From Brenneria roseae subsp. roseae (GTDB taxonomy: Bacteria > Pseudomonadota > Gammaproteobacteria > Enterobacterales > Enterobacteriaceae), in assembly GCF_003115845.1 (NCBI RefSeq), contig NZ_KZ819027.1:121202-185201 (forward strand): a DNA stretch of 64,000 nt, in the 5' to 3' direction. Below, piece after piece: positions 9,971-21,892 of this stretch. Position numbers and translations under genes: made by a program. How positions within the stretch are numbered: position 1 is the first letter of the stretch; each line of letters opens with the position of its first letter. The notes beneath the pieces were generated by a model. That model ran no database searches and was not told the origin of the DNA. It worked only from the letters and a program-made list of their open reading frames with translations.

Positions 9971-10420
9971 ATGAAAAACGCAACGTTCTATCTTCTTGAA
10001 CACGACAGTAAAAGCGGCGATCTCAGCGCCTTCGAGGTGCTGGCGTGCACACTGGCGGCGGAACGTTGGCGCGCGGGAAAGCGAGTGTTGATTGCCTGTG
10101 AAAATGAGCAGCAGGCCATGCGATTGGATGAAGCGTTGTGGCAACGCGATCCCCACAGCTTTGTTCCGCACAATCTGGCGGGAGAAGGACCGCGTCAGGG
10201 GGCGCCCGTCGAACTGGCGTGGCCGGAGCGGCGCGGAAATGCCCCACGGGATCTGCTAATCAGCCTGCTGCCTCACTTCGCAGATTTTGCCACCGCTTTC
10301 CATGAAGTGATAGACTTTGTCCCTTACGAAGAATCCCTGAAACAGTTGGCGCGCGACCGCTATAAAGCCTATCGCAGCGTCGGCTTTCAATTGACTACGG
10401 CTAAGCCGCCAACTCACTGA
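9971..10420 (+). CDS. holC: DNA polymerase III chi subunit
   Basis: The chi subunit of the clamp-loader complex. It pairs with psi (HolD) and binds SSB at the replication fork. It has 149 residues against 147 in E. coli. The N-terminus MKNATFYLLEHDSKSGDLSA and motifs AERWRAGKRVLIACENEQQA, FVPHNLAGEG and VIDFVPYEESLKQLARDRYK are those of HolC. It ends 12 bp before the valS start and is probably co-transcribed with it. Confidence 0.95.
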   Translation: MKNATFYLLEHDSKSGDLSAFEVLACTLAAERWRAGKRVLIACENEQQAMRLDEALWQRDPHSFVPHNLAGEGPRQGAPVELAWPERRGNAPRDLLISLLPHFADFATAFHEVIDFVPYEESLKQLARDRYKAYRSVGFQLTTAKPPTH

Positions 10421-10432
10421 ATTTTGAGCATA

Positions 10433-13288
10433 ATGGAAACGAAATATAACCCGCAAGATATCGAGCAGCCGCTCTACGAGCGCTGGGAAGAACAAGGCTA
10501 TTTCAAGCCGAACGGCGATACGAGTAAAGAAAGCTTCAGTATCATGATCCCGCCGCCCAACGTCACCGGCAGCTTGCATATGGGCCATGCTTTCCAGCAA
10601 ACCATTATGGATACGCTGATCCGCTATCAGCGTATGCAGGGTAAAAATACGCTATGGCAGGCGGGTACCGACCATGCGGGTATCGCCACCCAGATGGTGG
10701 TTGAGCGCAAGATCGCGGCCGAAGAAGGTAAAACGCGCCATGATTACGGCCGTGACGCGTTTATCGATAAAATCTGGCAGTGGAAAGCCGAGTCTGGCGG
10801 CACGATCACCCGCCAGATGCGCCGTCTGGGTAACTCTGTCGACTGGGAACGTGAACGCTTCACCATGGACGCCGGCCTGTCCAATGCGGTGAAAGAGGTA
10901 TTCGTTCGTCTTTATAAAGAAGACCTGATTTATCGCGGCAAACGTCTGGTGAACTGGGATCCGAAACTGCGCACCGCGATTTCCGATCTGGAAGTCGAAA
11001 ACCGTGACGTTAAAGGCTCCATGTGGCACCTGCGCTATCCGCTGGCCGACGGCGTAAAAACCGCTGAAGGCAAAGATTATCTGGTGGTTGCCACCACACG
11101 TCCGGAAACCATGCTGGGCGATACCGGTGTCGCGGTCAACCCGGAAGATCCGCGTTACCAGAGCCTTATCGGTAAAGAAGTGATCCTGCCGCTGGTGGGC
11201 CGCCGCATCAAGATCGTCGGTGACGAACATGCCGATATGGAAAAAGGCACCGGCTGCGTGAAGATCACGCCGGCCCACGATTTCAACGACTACGAGGTCG
11301 GCAAACGTCACCAGCTTCCGATGATCAACATTCTGACGTTTGATGGCGATATCCGTCAGGAAGCCGAAGTGTTCGATACCCATGGCGAAGCCAGTACCGC
11401 CTACAGCAGCGCTATCCCTGAATCCCTCCGTGGTCTGGAACGTTTTGCTGCGCGTAAGGCCATCGTTGCGGCCTTTGATCAACTCGGCCTGCTGGAAGAA
11501 ATCAAAGCGCACGACCTGACCGTTCCTTACGGCGATCGCGGCGGCGTGGTGATTGAACCGATGCTGACCGACCAGTGGTATGTTCGCACCGCGCCACTGG
11601 CCAAAGTTGCGGTTGAAGCCGTCGAACAGGGTGAAATCCAGTTTGTGCCCAAGCAGTACGAAAACATGTACTTCAGCTGGATGCGCGACATTCAGGACTG
11701 GTGTATTTCTCGTCAGCTGTGGTGGGGTCACCGTATTCCGGCCTGGTACGATGCGCAAGGCAAAGTATACGTTGGCCGCGATGAGGCAGAAGTTCGTCGT
11801 GAAAACAATCTGTCTGACGATATCGCCTTAAATCAGGACGAAGACGTGCTGGATACCTGGTTCTCTTCCGGACTGTGGACCTTCTCTACACTGGGCTGGC
11901 CGGAACAGACGCCGGAACTGAAAGCGTTCCATCCCAGCAGCGTGATGGTCAGCGGCTTCGACATTATTTTCTTCTGGATTGCCCGCATGATCATGCTGAC
12001 CATGCATTTCATCAAAGATGAAAATGGCAAGCCGCAGGTTCCGTTCCATACCGTGTACATGACTGGTCTGATTCGTGATGAAGAAGGCCAGAAAATGTCA
12101 AAATCCAAAGGGAACGTGATTGACCCATTGGACATGGTGGACGGTATTTCGCTGGAAGCATTGCTGGAAAAACGTACCGGCAACATGATGCAGCCGCAGC
12201 TGGCGGAAAAAATCCGCAAGCGTACCGAGAAACAGTTCCCGAACGGTATCGAGCCGCACGGAACGGACGCCCTGCGCTTTACGCTGGCCGCGCTGGCCTC
12301 CACCGGGCGCGATATCAACTGGGATATGAAGCGTCTGGAAGGTTACCGCAACTTCTGCAACAAGCTGTGGAACGCCAGCCGTTTTGTACTGATGAATACC
12401 GAAGATCAGGATTGCGGCTTCAACGGCGGAGAGAAGGAGCTGTCGCTGGCCGACCGCTGGATCCTGACGGAATTTAACCGCACCGTGAAAGCCTACCGTG
12501 AAGCGCTGGACAGCTACCGCTTTGATATCGCGGCCAATATCCTGTACGAGTTCACCTGGAACCAGTTCTGCGACTGGTATCTGGAGCTGACGAAGCCGGT
12601 GATGAACGGCGGAACGGAAGCGGAACTGCGCGGTACGCGCAACACGCTGGTGAACGTACTGGAAGCGTTGCTGCGCCTGGCCCATCCGATCATTCCGTTC
12701 ATCACCGAAACCATCTGGCAGCGGGTGAAAGTGCTGAAAGGGACTGCCGGCGACACGATTATGTTGCAGCCTTTCCCGGCATTTAACGACGCACAGGAAG
12801 ATACGCTGGCGCTGAACGATCTGGAATGGATCAAGCAAGCGATTATTGCCGTGCGTAATATCCGGGCGGAAATGAATATTGCGCCGAGTAAACCGCTGGA
12901 TGTATTGCTGCGCAATGCCAGTGCCGACGCCCAACGCCGGGTAGACGAAAACCGCAGCTTTATTCAAACGCTGGCGCGTCTGGAAAGCATTACGCTGCTG
13001 CCCGCGGGTGATAAAGGCCCGGTTTCTGTGACCAAACTGATCGAAGGTGCAGAACTGCTGATTCCGATGGCGGGGTTGATCGATAAAGCCGCTGAGCTGG
13101 ATCGTTTGGCTAAAGAAGTCGCCAAAATCGAAGTTGAAATCGGTCGTATCGAGAGCAAACTATCCAACGAAGGTTTCGTTGCTCGCGCACCTGAAGCGGT
13201 TGTCGCCAAAGAGCGCGAAAAACTGGATGGCTATGCCGTCGCCAAAGAAAAACTGCTGGAACAGCAATCGGTTATCGCCGCACTATAA
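10433..13288 (+). CDS. valS: Valyl-tRNA synthetase
   Basis: A class I synthetase that charges tRNA-Val with valine. It has 951 residues, identical in length to E. coli ValS. It contains the HIGH motif in [14 protein letters not shown], the KMSKS motif in [10 protein letters not shown], the CP1 editing insertion ([20 protein letters not shown]), an anticodon-binding domain and a C-terminal coiled coil (about 880-951, [16 protein letters not shown]). I chose the ATG at 10433 ([18 protein letters not shown]) over an in-frame TTG three codons earlier because it matches the family N-terminus. Confidence 0.97.
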   Translation: METKYNPQDIEQPLYERWEEQGYFKPNGDTSKESFSIMIPPPNVTGSLHMGHAFQQTIMDTLIRYQRMQGKNTLWQAGTDHAGIATQMVVERKIAAEEGKTRHDYGRDAFIDKIWQWKAESGGTITRQMRRLGNSVDWERERFTMDAGLSNAVKEVFVRLYKEDLIYRGKRLVNWDPKLRTAISDLEVENRDVKGSMWHLRYPLADGVKTAEGKDYLVVATTRPETMLGDTGVAVNPEDPRYQSLIGKEVILPLVGRRIKIVGDEHADMEKGTGCVKITPAHDFNDYEVGKRHQLPMINILTFDGDIRQEAEVFDTHGEASTAYSSAIPESLRGLERFAARKAIVAAFDQLGLLEEIKAHDLTVPYGDRGGVVIEPMLTDQWYVRTAPLAKVAVEAVEQGEIQFVPKQYENMYFSWMRDIQDWCISRQLWWGHRIPAWYDAQGKVYVGRDEAEVRRENNLSDDIALNQDEDVLDTWFSSGLWTFSTLGWPEQTPELKAFHPSSVMVSGFDIIFFWIARMIMLTMHFIKDENGKPQVPFHTVYMTGLIRDEEGQKMSKSKGNVIDPLDMVDGISLEALLEKRTGNMMQPQLAEKIRKRTEKQFPNGIEPHGTDALRFTLAALASTGRDINWDMKRLEGYRNFCNKLWNASRFVLMNTEDQDCGFNGGEKELSLADRWILTEFNRTVKAYREALDSYRFDIAANILYEFTWNQFCDWYLELTKPVMNGGTEAELRGTRNTLVNVLEALLRLAHPIIPFITETIWQRVKVLKGTAGDTIMLQPFPAFNDAQEDTLALNDLEWIKQAIIAVRNIRAEMNIAPSKPLDVLLRNASADAQRRVDENRSFIQTLARLESITLLPAGDKGPVSVTKLIEGAELLIPMAGLIDKAAELDRLAKEVAKIEVEIGRIESKLSNEGFVARAPEAVVAKEREKLDGYAVAKEKLLEQQSVIAAL

Positions 13289-13318
13289 CTCTCGACCCCT
13301 CTTTATCCTTGTAAACAG

Positions 13319-13343
13319 GCCCTGACGACAACGTCAGGGCTTT
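13319..13343 (+). terminator. valS terminator
   Basis: GCCCTGACG and CGTCAGGGC form a perfect 9-bp stem with loop ACAA, followed by TTTGCT. It lies 30 bp after the valS stop. Confidence 0.8.
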
Positions 13344-13480
13344 GCTATCTGGCTTCAATCTCATTTGAAGGTAAATCGTGAAGATCGCCAGCTCATCTCG
13401 TCCAATATTGCTATATTCACTATACCGCAGTAGACAAACCTACAGTATGAAAGGCAAGAAAGTGAGTAAGGGAGAATAAA

Positions 13481-14131
13481 ATGGAGTACTACGGATTTGT
13501 ATTATTAAAATTCATAATAGGATTTATTATTGTTATCGCTCATTTAAATTTTTCAGGCAAAACACAACTGTCGCAAATGACGCCTGTAGACTTTATTGGC
13601 AACTTTGTACTGGGCGGCGTAATTGGTGGCGTTATCTATAGCGACAGCATCCCGCTCTATCAATACATTATCGTACTATTTATTGGCGTTGGCTTAATCT
13701 CACTGCTCAATGCCGTTAGCAAACATATTTATTTTTTTCGCTCCGTCAGCATTGGTGACCCTATTCCAATCATCAAGAAAGGGCATTTTCTGATGGACAA
13801 TATTCTGAAGAAAAGAAATAAAATCGATATTATCAACGTCGCCTCACAACTTCATACACAAGGCATCTATTCTTTTCAAAAAATCAATTACGCCCAGATT
13901 GAGCCAAACGGACAGCTAACCGTTGTCTGCGAGGACATGGATATGCCATCCGTGATCGTCGTTAAAGACGGTAAACCCAGAAAATACGAACTGAGTGAAA
14001 TAGAAAAAGACGAAGACTGGCTTTCCACTGAGATATCACGACGTGGCATTGAACTGGAAAATATTTTTCTGGCCGAATTCTGGCGGGGAAATCTGATGTT
14101 TATCTTAAAAGATGGTTCGGTAGTGAAATAA
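13481..14131 (+). CDS. DUF421 (YetF/YcaP-type) membrane protein
   Basis: 216 residues with two or three N-terminal membrane helices (MEYYGFVLLKFIIGFIIVIA; FIGNFVLGGVIGGVIY; YIIVLFIGVGLISLL), then a cytosolic DUF421 domain (GDPIPIIKKGHFLMDNILKK; LHTQGIYSFQKINYAQIEPN). The molecular function of the family is not established. The ribosome site GGGAGAATAAA precedes the ATG. The gene stands alone, without the DUF3290 partner often found beside it. Sequence composition is more AT-rich than in flanking core genes, suggesting separate acquisition. Confidence 0.85.
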   Translation: MEYYGFVLLKFIIGFIIVIAHLNFSGKTQLSQMTPVDFIGNFVLGGVIGGVIYSDSIPLYQYIIVLFIGVGLISLLNAVSKHIYFFRSVSIGDPIPIIKKGHFLMDNILKKRNKIDIINVASQLHTQGIYSFQKINYAQIEPNGQLTVVCEDMDMPSVIVVKDGKPRKYELSEIEKDEDWLSTEISRRGIELENIFLAEFWRGNLMFILKDGSVVK

Positions 14132-14160
14132 CTCAGGAATGGCAACTCGCTGAGTCACAG

Positions 14161-14183
14161 GTCGGCGGTTTAACACCGCCGAC
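14161..14183. terminator. Shared terminator between DUF421 and M48 genes
   Basis: GTCGGCGGT and ACCGCCGAC form a 9-bp perfect stem with a 5-nt loop between two converging genes. T-runs are weak, so termination strength is uncertain. Confidence 0.55.
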
Positions 14184-14188
14184 ATGGA

Positions 14189-15223
14189 TTATTGTGACTG
14201 GGCGTTTTGTGCTTTGATGGCATCCAGCCGTTCCTGCATATTGGGATGCGTGCTCAGCCAGCCGGGCAGTTCCAGTGATTCATTATCGTTGTGCGCATGG
14301 TTCATCAATGCCTGATACATCGTCTGCATCGCTTGAAGCGATCGTCCCTGACGCTGCATTTCCGCTATCGCCCAGGCATCCGCTTCCCGCTCCATCCCCC
14401 GTGAAAACTGTAGTTCATTCAGGAATGCAGTGGATTGCAGCAGCGTATCGCCAATCCCGCTGACATCTCCCGTCATCCACATAAACGTCAATGACACCAG
14501 CGAAGAACGCACCAGCATCCGCATCGGATGCCGATGGGCATGATGTCCCATCTCATGCAGCATCACGGCAGCCAGCTCATCGTCGTCTTTTGCCAGTTTG
14601 ACCAGATCATCGCTGATAATCAGCGAACCATCTACCAACATGAATGCATTGGGGCCGATCGGGGCAGACATCAGTTCAAGACGCAGCGGCGTTCTCTCGT
14701 CGCGCATTTCCGGCGGTATCACTTGCAGGAATAGCCGCTGCATTTCCTGCTGACGGGCCGGCGGTAATGCGGAAGGTTTGAAATCACTATGTTGCAGTAA
14801 CGTTCGCGTATGTTTGCCGAGTTGCAGCTCGACGATGGTGGGGATACGTAACGCAATGGCCGAGCTGGCCCAGGGCAGCACGACATAAACATAGCTGAAC
14901 GCAACCAGAATCGTGACCAGCAGGGTCAACGCCACCCCGCGTTTATAACGCTCCAGCCGATGTACCAGTCCGGCCGGACGGCGTTTTTCGTACCATTCGC
15001 GAAAAGCCGGGTCATTATCGGGCACAAAGCGCCCACCGTCTGAAAACGAGAGCGTCAAAGGGATAGAACCCAATGCATCGGACACAGCAACCTGCTCCAA
15101 TGGGTGGGTGACGGTCGCTTTCTGCGTTTTCAAGACCAGCAGCGAACCGTTATCGCTTAAATCGAGACAGGCAGCCTCACGGGCTGCCTGTCCAGGGTAC
15201 TGGTAATGCCCCTCAATGATCAT
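14189..15223 (-). CDS. M48-family metallopeptidase, membrane-bound
   Basis: 344 residues. The N-terminal ~90 residues are cytosolic, followed by a membrane helix (GVALTLLVTILVAFSYVYVV) and a peptidase domain with the zinc motif HEMGHHAHRHP and a downstream glutamate in EREADAWAIAEM, as in M48 (HtpX/Oma1-like) enzymes. It presumably degrades or processes envelope proteins; the substrate is unknown. It lies 9 bp behind the yjgN homologue, so the two form an operon. Pairing of a YjgN-type protein with an M48 protease suggests a joint membrane role. Confidence 0.85.
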   Translation of the reverse strand: MIIEGHYQYPGQAAREAACLDLSDNGSLLVLKTQKATVTHPLEQVAVSDALGSIPLTLSFSDGGRFVPDNDPAFREWYEKRRPAGLVHRLERYKRGVALTLLVTILVAFSYVYVVLPWASSAIALRIPTIVELQLGKHTRTLLQHSDFKPSALPPARQQEMQRLFLQVIPPEMRDERTPLRLELMSAPIGPNAFMLVDGSLIISDDLVKLAKDDDELAAVMLHEMGHHAHRHPMRMLVRSSLVSLTFMWMTGDVSGIGDTLLQSTAFLNELQFSRGMEREADAWAIAEMQRQGRSLQAMQTMYQALMNHAHNDNESLELPGWLSTHPNMQERLDAIKAQNAQSQ

Positions 15224-15232
15224 GATGTGGCC

Positions 15233-16414
15233 TTAGATGCCAATATTCAGATCGAGCGCATTGACCGCCTCCTCTGCCACTGCCGTATTTGCGCTATCTT
15301 GATGCGCCTGTACATTTAGCAGAGACAGATCGCCTTCGATGGCTGTCGAATTCGCTATATAACGCGCGTGACGGACTTCGGCAACCGGCGCGGCCAATCC
15401 CAATGAAAATACGGTGATCAAACTGTTCGTTATCAGCAACCCCATGTATGACAGGGTCTGCATGGTGGAACGTAATTTGATATCACCGTTTAACACCGTC
15501 TGATTAAACAGATAGTTTCGCTGGGCGACGACCAGGTAGCTGCTGGAAACCAGCACCCCAAAGCCCATCACAATAAACATCATAATCAGATTAAACATGT
15601 TGCTCAGCAACATCATACCCGCCATCTCGTCCGTTCTTTCTCCCATCATTCCCGCCTGGAACATGGCGAAAAGGAATGAACTGATGAGTGACAATCCCGC
15701 GATCAGGAAAGGAATAAAGATTAGCAGGCTAATCAGAGAAAATTTAATAAAGGGCGCTTTATTCAGATCGGCTTTGAACGCCACCTTTCCGAAGAACATA
15801 TTATTGATATACAGATCGCTCTGCATCATCGCAATCATGCCGTTAACAGCAGCAAACCCTGGAATAAAAATGGCAATGGCTAACAAACCGGTAAACATCG
15901 GGCTATTTGTCAACCCAGCCAGCATTCCAATCGCCAGCAGCGCGAGATAGAGTCCTAATACCAAAATGATCGGGAAAAACAACAATACCCAATATGCTTT
16001 GCCGGTTTTGCAGTGATAATTAAAACGCACACCACGATAGCTTGACATAATGGCGTTATAACGCCAGCTGCGGATAATGATCCACGGCACCAACCCCATC
16101 AAAGCGATTAACACCAGCGTCCCCATAACCGGTGACAGCGCCAACAGCACGTAAAATATGATAATGCCGCCAATTACCAGCAGGCGGCCTTTAAGAATCT
16201 GCATGGGCTGCGCATGGTAGTCAAAACGGTCACCATTAATTTCCGTGTTCCCATAGAAATAACGACGGCGGCGTACGGTCGCCCAGGCAGAATATATCCC
16301 TAAAGTAATCGCTGTTAATAACGCATTTACTAACCAAATAGAGAAATACTCCCCACCTTTGCCATGAAATTTTACTTGGTGAAGTGTTTTATTTTCCGAA
16401 GTATTGATATCCAT
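15233..16414 (-). CDS. yjgN: YjgN-family (DUF898) inner-membrane protein
   Basis: 393 residues, a polytopic membrane protein of the DUF898 family with about seven to eight hydrophobic segments. Family hallmarks are FHGKGGEYFSIWLVNALLTA, TLGIYSAWATVRRRRYFYGN and the internal repeat GVRFNYHCKTGKAYW. Function is unknown. I chose the ATG at 16414 (MDINTSENKTLHQ) because AAAGGA lies a few bases upstream; an in-frame ATG four codons earlier is less likely. Gene order with yjgM and rraB matches the E. coli chromosome. Confidence 0.85.
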   Translation of the reverse strand: MDINTSENKTLHQVKFHGKGGEYFSIWLVNALLTAITLGIYSAWATVRRRRYFYGNTEINGDRFDYHAQPMQILKGRLLVIGGIIIFYVLLALSPVMGTLVLIALMGLVPWIIIRSWRYNAIMSSYRGVRFNYHCKTGKAYWVLLFFPIILVLGLYLALLAIGMLAGLTNSPMFTGLLAIAIFIPGFAAVNGMIAMMQSDLYINNMFFGKVAFKADLNKAPFIKFSLISLLIFIPFLIAGLSLISSFLFAMFQAGMMGERTDEMAGMMLLSNMFNLIMMFIVMGFGVLVSSSYLVVAQRNYLFNQTVLNGDIKLRSTMQTLSYMGLLITNSLITVFSLGLAAPVAEVRHARYIANSTAIEGDLSLLNVQAHQDSANTAVAEEAVNALDLNIGI

Positions 16415-16775
16415 AAATCCTTTCATCCTAAAAGAAATAAATCATAAACCCTTATTCGTTAAGGGTCATTTAGCATGTAAAAATAGCGGCTTATTAAATC
16501 ACGACCTGCCACGCACGACAATCTCTGTTAACAAAAATAAAAATACAGTAACCAAAATCGGTTATTGCATTAAAATGGGGTTAAATGGTATTACACTCTG
16601 CATCTATCCAGGAACTGTTGAGATGCAGGGCAGCGCGACAACCGGCCTGCGTCCCGAAGGAGAAAGACCCGGGATGGAGCCGGGTAGCCAACATACCTGC
16701 GACGTGAAAGATGACGGATAGAGATTGGTATAAAATTATTCCTGACACGGCCAGAGCAAAAAGACAAGAGCGAGC
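16415..16775. other. Intergenic region between yjgN and yjgM
   Basis: 361 bp between divergent genes. The left part is AT-rich (promoter-like for yjgN). The right part, about 16620-16730, is GC-rich with an inverted element (CCCGGGATGGAGCCGGG) and ends in CCTGCGACGTGAAAGATGAC plus GGATAG, a likely copy of a dispersed short repeat. No protein is supported here. Confidence 0.5.
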
Positions 16776-17282
16776 ATGATGACAACCGCAATTCCCGTCA
16801 GCCTTCGGGTACGCCCGATTACAGCACAAGACAACGCTGCCATCGCCCACGTTATCCGTTGCGTGTCGGCTGAATTCGGTTTGACAGCGGACAAAGGCTA
16901 CACGGTGTCCGATCCGAATCTGGATAATCTGTTCGCACTGTACAGTCAGCCAGACAGCGCCTATTGGATCGTGGAATATGAAGGTAAAGTGGTTGGCGGC
17001 GGCGGTATTGCTCCGCTGATAGCGGGCGATGATGACGTGTGCGAATTACAAAAGATGTATTTTTTACCCGTCGTACGCGGCAGAGGGCTGGCAAGACAAC
17101 TTGCTTTGCAGGCGCTGGAATTTGCCCGTCTGCGTGGTTTTCGCCGCTGCTATCTGGAAACCACCGGACATTTGACCAGCGCCATCCGGCTCTATCAATC
17201 GCTTGGATTCGAGCATATCCCGCATTCCATGGGCAATACCGGTCATACCGACTGTGAAGTGACCATGTTGAAGACGCTGTAA
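16776..17282 (+). CDS. yjgM: GNAT acetyltransferase, YjgM family
   Basis: 168 residues. The GNAT fold is visible as [19 protein letters not shown] (beta strands 2-4), [20 protein letters not shown] (acetyl-CoA pyrophosphate loop R-G-x-G-x-A) and [20 protein letters not shown]. YjgM of E. coli has this length and neighbourhood. It is expected to N-acetylate a small amine or amino acid; the natural substrate is not established. An in-frame start upstream is not needed. Confidence 0.85.
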   Translation: MMTTAIPVSLRVRPITAQDNAAIAHVIRCVSAEFGLTADKGYTVSDPNLDNLFALYSQPDSAYWIVEYEGKVVGGGGIAPLIAGDDDVCELQKMYFLPVVRGRGLARQLALQALEFARLRGFRRCYLETTGHLTSAIRLYQSLGFEHIPHSMGNTGHTDCEVTMLKTL

Positions 17283-17300
17283 CCGAAGACCCCGAGCGGA

Positions 17301-17336
17301 AAAGTAAAAAGCCGCAGATGCTTTCACATCTGCGGC
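17301..17336 (-). terminator. rraB terminator
   Basis: GCCGCAGATG pairs with CATCTGCGGC. On the minus strand the stem is followed by TTTTTACTTTT. It lies 25 bp beyond the rraB stop, between converging rraB and yjgM. Confidence 0.85.
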
Positions 17337-17360
17337 CTTGAACGAGGCAGGCTTTAAAAC

Positions 17361-17786
17361 TTAATGACGCTTCCCGTCATCGTCCTCGTCATAAAAATCC
17401 TCGTCTTCTCCATCCTCGCCGTCTTCGCCATCAGGATCTTCAAAGTACGTGCCCCAGCCGTCGTAGTTCACACCATGACGTTCAGCCAGCGACAACAGTT
17501 GTTCCACCTGCGCGTCGATCAATTCGGCGTTCAACGCCACTTCGCTGATCGCATCACAGCACATCAGCAAAATGCCGTCTTCAACTTCCAGTTCTTCCGC
17601 ATCCGTCACTTCATAGCCCAACTTGAACGCTTCCACGGCGACTTTTTCCAGCACGTCAAACTTCTCCGCTGAAAAATGATGCTCAATGGTGTAAAGCGCA
17701 TCGGGATCGCTGCCATCTTCCAGCAATTCTTCGATGATCAGGCGTGTCTCTTCACGTTGTTCTTCCAGCAATTCGCGGTTTGCCAT
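17361..17786 (-). CDS. rraB: RNase E inhibitor RraB
   Basis: An acidic cytosolic protein that binds the C-terminal scaffold of RNase E and alters degradosome activity. It has 141 residues (E. coli 138), with [20 protein letters not shown] at the N-terminus, [20 protein letters not shown] and GWGTYFEDP in the body, and a very acidic tail ([20 protein letters not shown]). It lies between yjgM and argI exactly as in E. coli, transcribed towards yjgM. Confidence 0.93.
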   Translation of the reverse strand: MANRELLEEQREETRLIIEELLEDGSDPDALYTIEHHFSAEKFDVLEKVAVEAFKLGYEVTDAEELEVEDGILLMCCDAISEVALNAELIDAQVEQLLSLAERHGVNYDGWGTYFEDPDGEDGEDGEDEDFYDEDDDGKRH

Positions 17787-17877
17787 GCCTCAGTCCTCAT
17801 TAATCGACGTAATATTTCGTCATTGTCCCACAGCGTTGCAACGGTCTCCACTATAAAGTTTGATATCAGCACTTGAA

Positions 17878-17916
17878 ATTGAATAATTACACATATAAAG
17901 TGAATTTTAATTCAAC
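17878..17916 (+). promoter_or_regulatory. Tandem ARG boxes of argI
   Basis: Two ArgR-type operators separated by 3 bp, the canonical spacing. The first, 17878-17895, is ATTGAATAATTACACATA (weaker right half). The second, 17899-17916, is AGTGAATTTTAATTCAAC, a near-perfect match to WNTGAATWWWWATTCANW. The arginine repressor should bind both as a hexamer and shut off argI. Confidence 0.85.
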
Positions 17917-17948
17917 CACTGGTGTTGAGCCGTATGGAGATGTATGTC

Positions 17949-18956
17949 ATGAAATCGTTTTATAAACGCAATTTTTTAAGATTAATGGATTTTACCCCCG
18001 TAGAAATCGCCAATCTTTTAGCCCTGTCAACCAAACTGAAAGCCGATAAAAAAAGCGGCAATGAAATCCGCCACCTGCAAGGCAAAAACATCGCACTCAT
18101 CTTCGAAAAAGATTCGACCCGAACTCGTTGCTCTTTCGAAGTTGCTGCATACGATCAGGGCGCACAGGTGACCTATCTAAGCCCGGCCGGCAGCCAGATC
18201 GGCCATAAAGAATCGATCAAGGATACGGCCCGCGTACTGGGAAGAATCTACGACGGTATTCAATACCGCGGCCACGGCCAGCAAATTGTTGAAACACTGG
18301 CGCAATATTCCGGCGTTCCCGTCTGGAACGGACTAACGAATGAATTCCACCCGACCCAGTTACTGGCGGATCTGCTGACCATGCAGGAGCACCTGCCCGG
18401 CAAACCACTGTCGCAATTAAAACTGGCTTATGTGGGCGATGCGCGCAACAACATGGGCAACACCATGCTGGAAGCGGCGGCGCTGACCGGGCTGGATTTG
18501 CGTCTGGTCGCACCCAAAGCCTGTTGGCCGGAAGCCGGACTGGTTGCCGAATGTCAGGCTGCCGCCAAACAGACCGGCGGCGCGATCACGTTGACAGAAG
18601 ATATTGCCGCTGGTGTCGCTGGCGTTGATTTCATTTACACCGACGTATGGGTTTCCATGGGTGAACCGAAAGAAACCTGGCAGGAACGTATTACGCTGCT
18701 GAAACCTTATCAGGTAAACATGGCAATGATTGCCGCGACGGGCAATCCACAGGTGAAATTCCTGCACTGCCTGCCTGCATTTCATGATGACCAAACGACG
18801 CTTGGCAAGCAAATGGCGGAGCAATACGGTCTGCACGGCGGGATGGAAGTGACGGACGAGGTCTTTGAATCCGCACACAGTATCGTGTTCGATCAAGCGG
18901 AAAACCGCATGCACACCATTAAAGCGGTAATGGTGGCAACGTTAAGTCAGGATTAG
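17949..18956 (+). CDS. argI: Ornithine carbamoyltransferase
   Basis: Makes citrulline from ornithine and carbamoyl phosphate in arginine synthesis. 335 residues against 334 in E. coli. Contains the carbamoyl-phosphate motif STRTRCSFE, the ornithine loop HCLPAFHD, and [18 protein letters not shown] place the start at [15 protein letters not shown] because it fits the family N-terminus and has GGAGATG upstream; the in-frame ATGs at 17922 and later are extensions. Preceded by two ARG boxes, so arginine-repressed. Confidence 0.96.
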   Translation: MKSFYKRNFLRLMDFTPVEIANLLALSTKLKADKKSGNEIRHLQGKNIALIFEKDSTRTRCSFEVAAYDQGAQVTYLSPAGSQIGHKESIKDTARVLGRIYDGIQYRGHGQQIVETLAQYSGVPVWNGLTNEFHPTQLLADLLTMQEHLPGKPLSQLKLAYVGDARNNMGNTMLEAAALTGLDLRLVAPKACWPEAGLVAECQAAAKQTGGAITLTEDIAAGVAGVDFIYTDVWVSMGEPKETWQERITLLKPYQVNMAMIAATGNPQVKFLHCLPAFHDDQTTLGKQMAEQYGLHGGMEVTDEVFESAHSIVFDQAENRMHTIKAVMVATLSQD

Positions 18957-18968
18957 AACGCCAGCCCT

Positions 18969-18999
18969 CGCGTCCCCCCGCCGATCGGGGGAGGACGCG
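18969..18999. terminator. argI/tabA convergent hairpin
   Basis: CGCGTCC pairs with GGACGCG, enclosing CCCCGCCGATCGGGG. A strong GC-rich stem-loop between converging genes, without a clear T-run. Confidence 0.55.
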
Positions 19000-19016
19000 G
19001 AGCAAAGCAGCCGGTG

Positions 19017-19496
<480 letters not shown>

Positions 19497-19669
19497 TTAA
19501 AATGAACCCTTGTTTTATAAAGTTATAGCTGAGAACTTTATACTCCCCAAATGTGATGCCCGCCAGCGCCTTGGCCCGAAAAAGTGAACTGAGTTTCACT
19601 ATTCATTTTTAATGCCGGGAATATTCATTTCGCAACCGATTGCCATGCGTAAAAAATCACGTTTTTCGC

Positions 19670-19697
19670 TTGAATTAGCGTCCTCGGCGCGTATAAT
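19670..19697 (+). promoter_or_regulatory. pyrLBI promoter
   Basis: TTGAAT at 19670-19675 and TATAAT at 19692-19697, 16 bp apart. The GC-rich GCGCG just before the -10 and the run of Ts after it are like the UTP-sensitive pyrBI start in E. coli. Confidence 0.65.
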
Positions 19698-19722
19698 TTC
19701 CGACAATTTGCCGGGAGGGGTC

Positions 19723-19902
19723 ATGCACTGCTGCATAAATAAAATCGCCGCTGCTGATGTTGGTTACCAGCCACGACTGCCATCCGGCAGCCAGCCAGCG
19801 TTTTCCTTTCCGTTGCTCAACCGATCGTTTAAAAAAGCCCCTCAATTGAGGGGCTTTTTTTTGCCTGTCTACCAGTCCAGTGTTTACCGGGCCAACCGTT
19901 AG
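19723..19902 (+). CDS. pyrL: pyrBI leader peptide
   Basis: A 59-codon leader preceded by GGGAGGGGTC. It spans the attenuator hairpin and ends 13 bp before pyrB. The U-rich stretch [10 protein letters not shown] lies before the hairpin. When UTP is scarce RNA polymerase pauses there, coupling with the ribosome prevents hairpin formation, and pyrBI is read. The C-terminal part [14 protein letters not shown] resembles the E. coli PyrL end; the peptide is longer than the 44 residues of E. coli. The role is inferred from position and architecture. Confidence 0.72.
   Translation: MHCCINKIAAADVGYQPRLPSGSQPAFSFPLLNRSFKKAPQLRGFFLPVYQSSVYRANR
19831..19862 (+). terminator. pyrBI attenuator
   Basis: AAAAAAGCCCCTC, loop AATT, then GAGGGGCTTTTTTTT. 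A strong intrinsic terminator inside the pyrL reading frame and about 54 bp before pyrB. Confidence 0.92.
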
Positions 19903-19915
19903 GAGAAAAACAACA

Positions 19916-21333
<1,418 letters not shown>

Positions 21334-21370
21334 GCCTTACCAGCGTAGCGGCTGACGACTTTCTTTCATT

Positions 21371-21408
21371 GCCCTGCTCACGGACATTGCCTGATGCAGG
21401 GCTTTTTT
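21371..21408 (+). terminator. pyrBI terminator
   Basis: GCCCTGC pairs with GCAGGGC and is followed by TTTTTT. It sits about 37 bp after pyrI. Confidence 0.85.
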
Positions 21409-21426
21409 GAATAATGGGCAGCGTCA

Positions 21427-21446
21427 GAGCCTATCCCGATAGGCTC
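21427..21446. repeat. Perfect 9-bp palindrome upstream of ridA
   Basis: GAGCCTATC-CC-GATAGGCTC, directly in the region expected to be the ridA promoter or leader. It could be an operator or an mRNA hairpin; no T-run follows, so it is not a terminator. Confidence 0.6.
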
Positions 21447-21481
21447 CCTGCGTTCCTTTTACGCCCTAATCAGGAGATACC

Positions 21482-21868
21482 ATGTCACGCACTATCAGCA
21501 CTGAACACGCTCCAGCCGCCATTGGCCCTTATGTACAAGGTGTCGACCTCGGTAGCTTGATCATCACATCCGGACAGATTCCGGTAAATCCGAAAAGCGG
21601 TCTGGTTGCCGACAATATTACGGCTCAGACGCGTCAGTCTCTGGAAAATGTTCAGGCCATTGTGGAAGCCGCGGGTCTGAAAGTTTCCGACATCGTCAAA
21701 ACCACCGTCTTCGTTAAAGATCTGCACGACTTTACTCTCGTCAATACCGCTTATGAAGCCTTCTTCAACGAACACGAAGCGCCGTTCCCGGCTCGTTCTT
21801 GTGTTGAAGTCGCTCGTTTGCCGAAAGACGTCAAAATCGAGATTGAAGCGATTGCCGTTCGTCGCTAA
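21482..21868 (+). CDS. ridA: 2-iminobutanoate/2-iminopropanoate deaminase
   Basis: Hydrolyses reactive enamine/imine intermediates from PLP enzymes such as threonine dehydratase. 128 residues, standard for the YjgF/YER057c/UK114 family. The catalytic Arg lies in FPARSCVEVARLPKD, with IGPYVQGVDLGSLIITSGQI and EIEAIAVRR as family marks. The ribosome site is CAGGAGATACC. The position after pyrBI is conserved in E. coli. Confidence 0.96.
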   Translation: MSRTISTEHAPAAIGPYVQGVDLGSLIITSGQIPVNPKSGLVADNITAQTRQSLENVQAIVEAAGLKVSDIVKTTVFVKDLHDFTLVNTAYEAFFNEHEAPFPARSCVEVARLPKDVKIEIEAIAVRR

Positions 21869-21892
21869 GCCCCGTTATTGATCATCCTCCCC

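Noticed and set aside
10652-11758. Long open frame antisense to valS
   Set aside because: A shadow frame of the valS codon pattern; no start signal or family match.
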